Shown here in pieces: positions 11,966 to 23,800 of a stretch of 64,000 nt of DNA. The stretch's first letter is position 1. Each line of letters opens with the position of its first letter. The DNA lies in contig NW_026732596.1 in NCBI RefSeq assembly GCF_028476545.1, positions 322,501 through 386,500 on the forward strand, written 5' to 3'. A program made the translations under genes and the position numbers. A model generated the notes under the pieces. That model was not told the origin of the DNA. It saw only the letters and a list, made by a program, of their open reading frames with translations, and searched no databases. Source of the DNA: Physella acuta (lineage: Eukaryota; Mollusca; Gastropoda; Physidae).

Positions 11966-12526
11966 AAAGAAAAAGAGGGGGGGGGGGAGTTTACCAGTAT
12001 TGCAAAAGTAAGTTTTCTCTGCTCCGGAAGGTTATAAAACTCCAAAATTTGCCAAAATCTCGATTTAGATTTTTCCCCCAATGCGTCTTTATAAGATAAA
12101 GTGGGGAAACCACAAAACACTTTCACTATAGATCTACTCCCCCCCCCCCCCCCCCTCCTCTCCTTCCATGGAGATAAATGTCTGGGAAAAAAAACGTGAT
12201 GTTAATTTTTGTCGAGCACTAACTAAAACGAAATCGGCGATTCAAAACACGTTTATCTGTCGCTGATTTGGTTTTACAAGAAAAACTATTTGTCTATAAC
12301 TAACTGGGTCTCTCTTTTTTATTATAGATCTAGCCGTATTATTTAAAAGTATTTTAAAAGTAGCCTATTTAAAATTAATTATTTGTTTTAAAACAGATCC
12401 AGATCTAGAATCTATATGACGGATATGTACATCTAGTTTATAACCTAATTATTAGGCCTATACTAATACTAATTATAGGCCTAATTGTCAGAGTAATTGC
12501 CTATATAATACTAATAGTAATCTCGC

Positions 12527-13313
12527 CAGGGGCGGAACTACAGTGCCGCCAGACCCCGCAATGCGGGGGGGGGGGGGCAGGCCGTTTAGGGGCCCATGGC
12601 CGACCATAATAATTTTTTTTATAGTTAAAAAAATAATTTTCTAGTAAAAAAAAAAGATTAATACAGTAGTGATGTTTTACAATAACCAACACACGCTGTT
12701 TCGTAAAGGAAAAAAATATATAGGCTACATGACTTGTAGTGTAAAAGATAGGCAACCGTTCAAACCACTTCCATGACTTATTTCCCTTTTTTAAATAGTC
12801 AAATATGTGTGCTCTTATGAAACTTTTAATAGATTTGCACTAAACAAATTAAAAAGCAATCACTTCTCTTAAATAGTATTTTAAAAAATACAGAATAAAG
12901 AATGACATAGTATAAAAAGGAAATGTATTAAAAACTAATAATATAAATGCTAGAAAAACATAAAAATAAACAAAAGGCGAGAAACCATTACCCATACAAA
13001 GCTTTCATGCTTCATATTCTTTTGACCGACTGACCAACCACTTCTTCGACTCTATAAAACCTGCATAAGCCGTAGAACTGGATGGTGACCTACCTACCAT
13101 CCATAATAAGGAAGCATTAGGCCAGACATTAAAACAGAAGATTTCAAAACAGACTAATAGCACTCACACAAATAATGTGTATATTAACATGTTTTTAATA
13201 AAAATAAAGACTAAGAATTTTAATTTTTTTTTAAATTTCGATCATGCCCGTATTGAGTATTCTATGTTCGTATTTCGTATATAGGGTCCTATATATATGT
13301 ATATATATGTATA

Positions 13314-13372
<59 letters not shown>

Positions 13373-13424
13373 GGCCCAAAAATTTTTTTAGCGGGGTGGC
13401 CCTTTTTTTCCAGTTCCGCCACTG
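12527..13424. mobile_element. hAT-type element (CAGGGGCGGAACTA ends) with internal (TA)n
   Basis: Begins CAGGGGCGGAACTACAG and ends CCAGTTCCGCCACTG. The target duplication AATCTCGC (12519-12526 and 13425-13432) is perfect. It is 898 bp with no transposase. A TA run at about 13290-13370 lies next to GGGGCCC near the right end, as in the second copy at 59528-60496. Confidence 0.93.
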
Positions 13425-13432
13425 AATCTCGC

Positions 13433-14711
13433 AGGCCATTAACTGGTTGTCTATTTCGGTATATTTACTACAGCAAGGAACATTATTTCAAAATTTTAAC
13501 TGTCCGTTGGTAAGCTAGTTTTTGTTAACTTTTTGTTTAACAAGTGAGTTTATCTCAGATGTGCTGAACTAAATGTGATCGCCGTGTCTCTATGTTTTGG
13601 TTGCCGCCAAAACAATCATTTAGATGACTGGTTGTCATGTACTTTATAGTCACGTGACCAAACAAAGATGGCAGTCTTTACAGTCTACTCAGGGTATAAA
13701 ACTACTACATTCACATTTCTTATTGAGTTTTACAGTATTTTCGGTTAATTAATAATTACATATTTTTTTAAATATGGATAATGTTGTTCTTTTAATAAAT
13801 ATAATGACATTAGTGCTATTTTAAAATGTGTTTGTTAATCTTCAACAAAAATTTAAAAAATCGAAGATTCTGTTTCAGATTGATTCTTCTGAATTCACAT
13901 TCCGATACCTACACTTAACTACACTACATTCGATAGATCTAGATCTAGATCTCTAGATCTAGTCTATATTACTATAGGCCTATTCGATAATGATATATTT
14001 TTGTCAGATCCAGAATCTAGTGCATAAACTAGAGATCTAGAATCTTGATCTAGAGAATCTAGATCTACAAGAATTACTTAATTTATTACATTACAAACTT
14101 AAACTAACATTTACAAACATAGATCTACATTATAATTCATATAAGGATTATTCTACATGCCTCAATTCTGATTCTCTCTCTTTGCATCAGTGCAGTTTAC
14201 AGACCGACTTAGTTTTTTGAGTCTAAATCACTTAAAGTAAATATCATTTTACTATAATTTTACTTTTAACATCAGCATACATTACCATTTCACTGATTTG
14301 TAATAAAATAATTTCATTCAACTGAAAATGTGAGAACTAAAATTTAAATGCCTCAAAATATGATTAGCCTATAGTCCTACCTATGCTGAAAATCTGGTTT
14401 TTACAGTAGGCCTATTTCTATATCAAATTACCCCTAGTTTATTTAACCATGCGTTGGATTAGGTCAATGCACAAGATAACTTTCCAGCTATTTTTATTAC
14501 TGCATGCTTAAGAAAATTGTAATGATTCACACTTGTTAACACTTGTAGTTTTATATCAGAAAGTCACACTATTTTCCTTATAAAATGAAACTCGCACAAA
14601 AAAAAAACTTCAAACTTCTGTGCACAACACAGTTAACCACTACAAAACTAAAGCTGTAAAAAATTAAATTTGTCACTTTTTAACAAAAGTTGATTTTACT
14701 TTTATTTTCAG
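13433..14711. other. Intergenic region upstream of TTLL7
   Basis: AT-rich, with clustered AGATCT/CTAGAT hexamers at about 13930-14070. TTLL7's promoter is probably within or just after this stretch, but no clear core element is visible. Confidence 0.4.
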
Positions 14712-14837
14712 TAAACAGAGTGGGAAGGACTGCTCATCTCTCTCTGTTAAATTTTAAGTACATCTACAGTTGATAGTGGTAAAAATCCATGCAGGCCCTG
14801 ATTGAGTGTGCTTGAGACACTGAGGTGCCTGGAAATT
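14712..14837 (+). promoter_or_regulatory. TTLL7 5' leader (possible 5'UTR exon)
   Basis: A good acceptor (TTTTATTTTCAG) ends at 14711, so the leader in front of the ATG may be joined to an upstream non-coding exon. Stops in all useful frames make an upstream coding extension unlikely. Confidence 0.4.
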
Positions 14838-17800
14838 ATGAAGAACAGTACGTCTTTAACTTCATTGTCATCTATGGATAAAGGTCAGTATATTTACTTA
14901 ACTGGATTTTATTGTGGATAATTTTACTCACATACCTTGGAATTTTCTCTTTTATAAACGAGTTAGTCATAAAATCATACAATTTACCATTAATGACCAG
15001 TCTTGTTTAAATAACTATTTAATTCTTTATTTCTAAGCAGGGCATAATAGCCATTACAATTTACATCTGTCCATTAACTCAATTTACAGCTAACAGATAT
15101 CATCTTCCCCTCTGCCTATGTCATTCCTCATCTCCAAGTCATTTTATTTCTTTGTAGTATGTGTGTCCACTTATGAAAATCTGAGTGGCTTATCATTATT
15201 ATCAAAATTATGGTTTCTTTTATTGATGGGGGTAGGAGTTGAGAGAGAAGAAACCAGGAATGTCCCTTTAAATTCACTTTGCCTCAACTATTGGGATTAA
15301 GCGACTCAAACCTAGAAATCAGTTAACAATTCCCAAATTTGGTTTAGAATACAAAAATGACAAGATATAATTTGTAAATCTACCAATAAAAATAAGATTT
15401 AGAAAAACAAAGTTAAAAAAATGATATTGTTTTGTTTCAGATTTATCGTTGTCATTTTTAAGCTTACATAGCAAAACAGGATTAGCCCAGCACACTGCCG
15501 TATCAAATCCCCCAAGTGCACGCTATTCAGATTTTAATAATTCGCTGGATTACTCAAGCTATGGAAATGACGCCGAAGGATTGCCTTGTATACCTCATAA
15601 GAAACAGCAGAAACGCAAAGACCTGATTTCAGTTAATCTGAGTGGAACTAGATATGAAGTTGGTAAGGTGCTTGCCTAAGCTAAAGTTACTTTCTGCTCA
15701 TAGTTGAAAGAGTAATTTATTTTAATTTGTTTCTGTCATGAAATAGATTATTTGAAAATTGGAACCATTACAACAAATTTATTTTGTTTTGTTTCATTCC
15801 TAAAAGATATTTTTAAAATGAAACCATTAGATCCATTAGATGAAATTAATTTAGATTGAAATTGAGCTTTTTTGAAAATGTCCTGAAAACTATTTGTCTG
15901 ACTAAGAATTTTATGAAAGTCTTGCATGTTCTGCTTCACTTACAAAAATTTTAAATGTATAAAATTTTAAATTTTGTTCTTTTTAAAACTGACCAAATAA
16001 ACTTTAGATTCAGGGTGCTTAATATAGGCTTATGATAAATATTTTAAAATCATTAGCCTTGTTTGCATATATTCACATATATGATACTGGTATGTCTAAG
16101 GATAATTTGTTAAGTCAAGTGTTATATATAGATTAGTATTTTGTTAAATAGTTGGGTTATGTTTGATTTTGATGTATTATTTTTCATGATACTAGGCTAT
16201 AAAAAATAATTTTATATTTATATTCTTATGAACTTCAGTTCGTTATGTGGTTGAGAAGTTTGGCTTCTCAATCAGTAGAGATGATGACCCGACTTCGTAA
16301 GTCAATTTGTTATGTCTTTTGTTTGAAATTTTTTAAATTTCATAGTTGCACAATTTTCTAAAACAATGGGCATAGCGAACTATTTTTTTTTAATTATTAA
16401 AAGAAATATAGTGGAAACTGTTAATTTTTTATTTTTATTATTAAATTAGCCCAAAAAATAAAAGTTAATAAGCATTAATTTTAAAACTCTAGTCTCTCTG
16501 TTGTTTATCTTTTCAAAGCTAATAATTTCCTATATTGATTCCAATGAATTATTTTTGAGAAATTTCATCTAAATCTTGATTATTTCTTCTGGCAGCTATC
16601 TGATATGGAATGACACATTCGTTTCACCAGATAAGATTAGTGAGCTTAAACCGTACCAACACATCAATCATTTCCCAGGAATGGTTGAGGTGACGAGAAA
16701 AGATTCGCTGGCAAGAAATATGATGAAGTAGGTATTACATTATAGGCTATGGGACTGTTGAGTTAAAATGTAACTATGGCTAAAAAAATAATCTGCATGC
16801 TGTTGGTTTACTACCTTTTTAGTTCCAGTGCCTGCTTCCACCCCTTTATTAATGTAGTTTAAAATTGCTCGAAAAAACTAATAAAGAAATTAGCAATATC
16901 TTTGTAAATTTGCAATACAACAAAAATCCATATGTCCCTATCCAGTTTTCATATATGGATATATCTTGATTGAACCTTCAGACTAACACTGCCTCAGCAA
17001 GAGTTGAATTTTTATATTTATGTGCTTAGAATGCAGAAATTTATTATAATTGGAAAAGGGGGTGGGTAAAAAACTCAAAAAAAAAAAAGTTGTATTGAGT
17101 TCTAATTTATAAGAAAGGAACAGAACAACCTACCAGAAATAGAATTCATTTCCTAATTTGTTATAGCCTGATATAAGATTTGATCAGTTTTCTGTTATGT
17201 CACTAGAATGTTTTAATGATCACAAAAACTCCACTGTTAAAATTTACGTTGGTTCCTCTAATCCACAGAATGTCTAAAGTCATGCCAGACGAATTTAATT
17301 TTGTTCCAAAGACATGGATCCTCCCCACAGACTACACAGTTCTACAGAATTATGCAAAAGAAATGAAGCTGAAAAAGAAGTCAAAAACATACATAGTGAA
17401 ACCCGCAAATGGTGCTCAGGGCCATGGGTAATTAGTTTTCCTTCTGTTAGCTAGGGTGCATGGATTACATTAGTACTTGTTTTTCTCTTCTGCATGTTCA
17501 AGCTCATAATGCCCATCTAATGAATGTTATTTTTCTCCTGTTAATTAGTGTTCATGGAATACATCTAATACATATTTTTTTTTCCTGTTTGCCCACATAT
17601 GATGTTTTTTATGGCTAACTTTTAGAAATCAAGACCAATATTATAAACAACAGAATATTTCATCCGTACAGAAAAAAGTGATTAGATTTAAAAAAATGTA
17701 TATCTCTGTTGACAAACAATCCATTGATTTCTGAGGTTTTATAACAAAGTATTTGCTTCTCCTACTTTGTTTATTTCGGTTTCTTATAATGAGTTGTAAT

Positions 17801-20800
17801 TTGTATGACAAAAGTTACAGATACTGTAAACAATTTAACATTCATTTATCCTCATTTCAGAATATCTTTGTATAAAAACGCTGAGAAAATTCCACCCGCC
17901 GAGCACTTTGTGGTACAAGAATACATCGACAAGCCCTTGCTGTTAGATGGCTACAAATTCGATCTCAGGATCTATGTGCTCATAACATCTTGCGACCCCC
18001 TTAGAATTTTCCTATTTAATGATGGCCTGGTCAGGCTAGCCACGGAAAAATATCTCATCCCACATGAGAATAATATAGTGAGTGTCTGCTGCACATTTTT
18101 AAAAACATGTTTTATTGTGTGATAAATTCTGGAATCGGGTTTTTTTAATATGATTAATTTTAGAATACCTGTGTTTATACTGCTTATTCTACATTCACCC
18201 GTTTTGGCATAGTTAATTCTGGAATCATATATTTATTTAATTAATACAAGAAATTCATTTTAATTAGGCTTATATGATTAATATGAAAATCACCTGAAAA
18301 TTATATAATTATATTATCGATTTTGTAGCTACCTGTAAGTGTAATAATAATTCTAGAATTCCCTTTTCATTTGATAAACAACACCATCTTTTAATTACCA
18401 ATACATACTAAAATCACCTACAATTTATCAGTTACTTAAAACCTCTGATAATATTCATAATTCCAGAACCACCTCTTTATGCACTTGACAAACTACTCAG
18501 TGAATAAGCAGAGCGAATTCTATGACAAAAATACAGCACACGACACAGGCAGCAAGCGGTCTATACGCTACTTCAACGAGTACCTCCGGCGCAGTGACAT
18601 AGACGGCGGCCTGCTGTGGCGCAACATTTCTGACATGATTGTTCGCACTCTGCTTGTTGCTCAGCCGCATGTGCTGCATGCGTACAGGATGTGCCGGCCT
18701 GGGGTGTCACCAGGCAGTGATAGCGTTTGCTTTGAAATTCTGGGGTTTGATATAATGATTGATAGGAAGCTGAGGCCTTGGTTGCTTGAGGTACGTGAGA
18801 TCAAGGAGTTAATGATTATTTAAAGGAGTTTACGATTATTTTGTAGATATTTTCTGCCTACACCATGCTCAGAAAACTGATAAACTCACTTTCATTTGAC
18901 CCCATAGATCGTTAGTTTTGAAAGAAAACTGAACTCTACTATGCTGAATAAGTTTTAAAATATTCTTTAAAATTAATATAATTTAAGAAAAGATTTCAAA
19001 AGCATGTTATGTTAGAAATAACACATAAGAAAAATTATTTTGTTAGTTTTCAGAATATAAAAGAAACTTTCTTTTCAATATTTGTTTATAAAAATATATT
19101 TGAAAAAGTTTTGAAACAATGATTTTATTAAGTAATTGAACAGAAGCTTATTCCAAGTTTTGGTAAATCAGAAATGAAGAATAATTGAAAATTGTTTCCT
19201 TGTTTACAGGTTAATAGATCTCCAAGTTTTGGCACAGATGAACATTTAGATTTGGAAATAAAATCAGCCTTGTTGGAAGACACCATCAGGCTTCTAAATA
19301 TGAAGTATGTTGTTAAAATCTATTTCAATTTTTTTTTCTCGTATTTGCATATATCCTTGGCTACCATCTGGCTTTTAAATATGAAGTATGTTTATAAAAT
19401 TAATTTACCATTAGTTATTACTTTCTTTTCTTATTTGCTAGTAGCCTTGGCTGCTAGACTGTATGTAGAAAAATCACTACCATGATACCATTTTATTCTT
19501 ATACTACAAAAACAAGCAACCTTTTTTTTTTAAAATAATTTTATCTGATAGTTTGTTCTTTGATATTGTATTATTCATGTGATACAATTAATTTGAAAAT
19601 GTTTGTTCTTTAGAGTTGGTGACAAACGTCGTAATATAGTAGCACAAAAAGCAGAGGCACAGAAACGTTTGTTTAAATCCAGTAGGAAAATTGATATACA
19701 GGATTGTTCTGAGTTTGATAGGAAAAGGTTGAACAATGAGAAGAAGAAAGAAGAATTGGTAGGTGTTGGAACTTGATCTTGCTGTTGATGTTAATACTTC
19801 TTAGGAAAATAAAGTTTACTATTTAAGACTTTGCAGTTTATAGTATCAGTTAAAGTGAGTACATTTTGTTTTATGGGACGGCGTGGCCTAGCGATAGAGT
19901 TCTTGACTTCTAACTCAAAAGTATCAAGTTCAAATCTGTGTTAAACTTAATATAATATCCCTGAGACCACCCAGCTCTGACGAACACCTAACTCATGTTA
20001 GGGAAAGTAAAGGCTGCTGGGTATAGTGCTCCCTTTATGTTCTGAGGTCACCAAAAACAGGTGTACTCTACTTCACTTGTCACATGTAATGTCAGGTTTA
20101 AAAAGGGAACATTACTTTACTTTAACATTATGTTTTGTTTTCCTTAGTAAGGACTTTGTAAGGATCAATTTGGTCACACATTTCTAGTGGAAGAAAGTCA
20201 AATACTTCACTACTGTACAGTCCTTGTAGAATTCACCTGTAAGGATAGTGTGGTCAGCACTATGTCCAGTCACTTTTATTTCCTTAATGTGCTTTAATGC
20301 ACCTATTAGAGCTGAGTGGTCTTAGGGATGTCCTAAGGACTCAAGCACTAAATCTGAACTCTACCATGAACTTTACTTCCTCCATCCCATTGATCAATCA
20401 TCAGTGACTTTACAATCAGTTAAAACTATTCTTAGTTAGTCAGTATTATTTACTTTAACTGTAACTGTTTGATTCTCTTTAACCTGCTAATGACAAATAA
20501 ACATGTTCTATTTCCTACAGACAGAACTCTTGAATCGTTTGCGCAAAATGACTGCCAAGGAAGATTTTGAAAGACGGCACTCTGGCCAGTTCAAAAAGAT
20601 CTTCCCTTCAGATGATAAAGCCAAACAAGAAAGATATTGTAACATTATGGCCCAGACCTTCTCTACCTTTCTCTCCAGGAGAGGTGTCAGCATGCAGAAG
20701 GAGATAGAGGTGTACTACAACAATAAGTACAAGGTAGTGTATACATTAAAACAGTGTGGTAGAGATGTACTTTGTAGTGTGTACATAGTGTGGTAAAGGT

Positions 20801-23800
20801 TTACTATAATAATAAGTACAAGGTAGTTTGTACATTAAAACAGTGGGGTAGAGGTGTACTATGTAGTGTGTACATAGTTGGAGTGGTAGAGGTGTACTAC
20901 AATAACAAGTACAAGGTAGTGTGTACATTAAAACAGTGGGGTAGAGGTGTACTATGTAGTGTGTACATAGTTAGAGTGGTACTACAATAACAGGTACATG
21001 GTAATGTGTACATCAATTTAGAGGAAGTGTGACAGGTGTATTACAATATGTACAAGGTAGCATGTACATTAATTGAGAGGCAGTGGTAAAAATTGTGTAC
21101 CAACAGTAAGTACAAAGTTTTGTGGAAGTGTGTAAATGTATGATATGGTATGTACAATCAATGTAAAGCAGTTTACAATAAGTTTGAGCCTCTGTGTAAA
21201 ATAAGTGTGTGGTAGTTTGTGCAGAAATGAATACAAAGATATGTACACTAAACAAAAATTCTCTCTGATTCGCAATACACAATCATCCAGTGGTCTATTA
21301 GACTATGGAGCCATATATTTTTAAGTAAAGTTTAATTTGTATAAAACTGATGGTGTGGTGCCTTGTTTTAGGAAGAGGACATCCTAGACATGCTGGCTGA
21401 ATGTGAGTTGGATGAGAAAGAGTCTCGGCTTTATCCTGCAGGAAAACCACCTAGAGGTCCAAAGGTGGGAAAATTTATTCAAACTTACAACCTCTTGGAA
21501 GCTTATTTCCAATTTTGTAATGAATATCTTGCTGATTGTTTTTATTTAATTTACATGTTAGTTTTTTTAATAAATGTCAAAAAAAAATTTTTGTCCAAAA
21601 AAGTTTACACAGTAATTTAAAACTAAGATTATAGTCCAATTATGAATTTATTACACACACTTTAATAGCTTTTTTTAATATTGAAGCTCACATTTTAACT
21701 CCTGATTTATTTTTATATCGATGTGCGGAATGGCTAATGAAGTTTGAAAGGCATGTTCTGCCCCCATCCCACTATTTTTCTTAAAATTACTACTGTTAAA
21801 GGATTGTTAAGTTTAAATTCACATTTGTAGAGTTGAGATGGCAGAACATCTTTGACTGCTTTTCCAAGTTAATTTGTAATTATAACAATACTTACCTTTA
21901 TAATAAAGTATTTTAACCATGTAGCTGATGACAAAAATATTGTTTTTAGCCTCTGCAGAGCATGCCTGAGTCAGTGCCTACAACCAACGATGGTGAAGAG
22001 ATTTATGACAGTGATACCAGTTTCCCCAACTCCGCCGATCTCCGAGCCCGGTCTGCTTCAAGAACCAGATCCCAGGGAGGGAGAAAGGACAGCAGGAGTC
22101 CGAACTCCCGCCCGGCGTCTGGCCAACCGGTTAAACTAGGCAACAAGAACGTGTTTGCCCAGCGTCCGCAGAGCCAGACGACGTATGGCCAACACACGGC
22201 TAGGAGTATGTACAAGGCTGGGAGCACTAACAAGCTGACTGCTCTGCAGCGATCAGATGTGGTAAGTTGGGGGGGGGGGACGGGACTCAGGGAGTATGTA
22301 GCAGTCTGACTGAAACACTTATACGCTGACTGTTGTGTTACAATCATATGTGGTAAGTTGGGGTGAGGGGGGGGGACACAAGAATGTATGTAGCAGTCTG
22401 GAACACTTATACGCTAACTGTTGTGTTACAATCATATGTGGTAAGTTGGGGTGAGGGGGGGGGGGGACACAAGGAAGTTTGTAGCTTGCTGGAAGCAGTT
22501 TTAAGCTTACTGTTGTGCCACAATCAGATGAGGTGAGGTAAGTGGGGGGGGGGGGAGGAGGGAGAACACAGGGAGTGCTAACAAGCTGTGTCCTGTTAAT
22601 GATCCTTATTCAAACCAATAGTGACAGTGGAAAGAAAATGTGAGTTAAGAAGTTTTACTTTAATTGCACCATAAAACATGGAATAAAAGTTTACCTTTTC
22701 AAACCTATCAGCTGGTGGGGCAGATGATGTAGAGGTTCACATGTTTCTCAGTTTCTGTGACCTTCGCATATGAAGGGATAGTGTAATACTACACCCAACC
22801 ACTTTTACTTTCACTTTATGTGAGACCAGGAACCCATCAGAACTGGGTGGACTTAGGGTCCTCTAAAGCAGGGGTCTCCAAACTTTTCAGCCCGAGGGTC
22901 GCATTAACTATCAAATATAAGTTCGGGGGCCAGAGATTCTTCCAGGTATATCATTGGGGTGGCATTGTTCCGCACCCACCTGCAACAAACATTTTTTTCC
23001 GTGGACAAAAAGATCTCCGAGGGCCTGATGAGAGGACCTCGCGGGCCGGATGCGGCCCGCGGGCCTTAGTTTGGAGACCCCTGCTCTAAAGGACTCAAAC
23101 CATAGATCTAAACTTGAGACTTTTGGTTCAGCTTTACTGTCCGACCATGCTGTCTCATAAACAAAGCTATCATTAAACAAGTTTTAAAAAGTTCTAAAAC
23201 TGCTGCATATCAGCTTTTATAAGGATATTTTTTAATCATTCAAAGTTGTTTACTTTGTGAGCATTGCATTCTTTGATATAACATCAACATCAGATCTACT
23301 CACTTGATGTTACTAAATAATAAATAAACACACACAAAATTCAAAATATGGATTTGCCTTCTGATTTTGTCCAGGATGAAAATTTGCTGAATCCAGTTGT
23401 GAATGAACAGGAGAATGAGATGTTGGTGAAGACGCTAGACTCACTGAATGAAATGAGAATTAAATTTCCAGGGAAGTCAGATATGGAAGCAGAGTACATG
23501 CTGGATCAGGTGGGGGAAAATTCACAATTTCTTGCCAATTTTTTTCAGTCAAATCTCTGTTTGCGAGTTCAGGCTAGTTGCACGCAGTATAAAATTTTAG
23601 TGCAACATTTTGTAGTATAGAGTTGAGTTCTCACAATTTCTTGCCTATTTTTTTTAGTCAAATTTTGTTAATAAGTTCAGACACATTTTACAGACAGCGG
23701 GAAATGTTGTAAAGTGCTTACATAAGATTATAAAATGTCTAGAGTTAAATGTTATGTTATGTTATGTCATCCTTCTAAATAAACCTGATGACAAACCAAC

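Noticed and set aside
19873-19945. tRNA gene candidate (A- and B-box-like sequence)
   Set aside because: Cannot be folded into a proper cloverleaf by eye, and continues into the SINE body shared with other copies.
22003-22347. 114-residue minus-strand frame
   Set aside because: Antisense shadow of TTLL7 exon 12.
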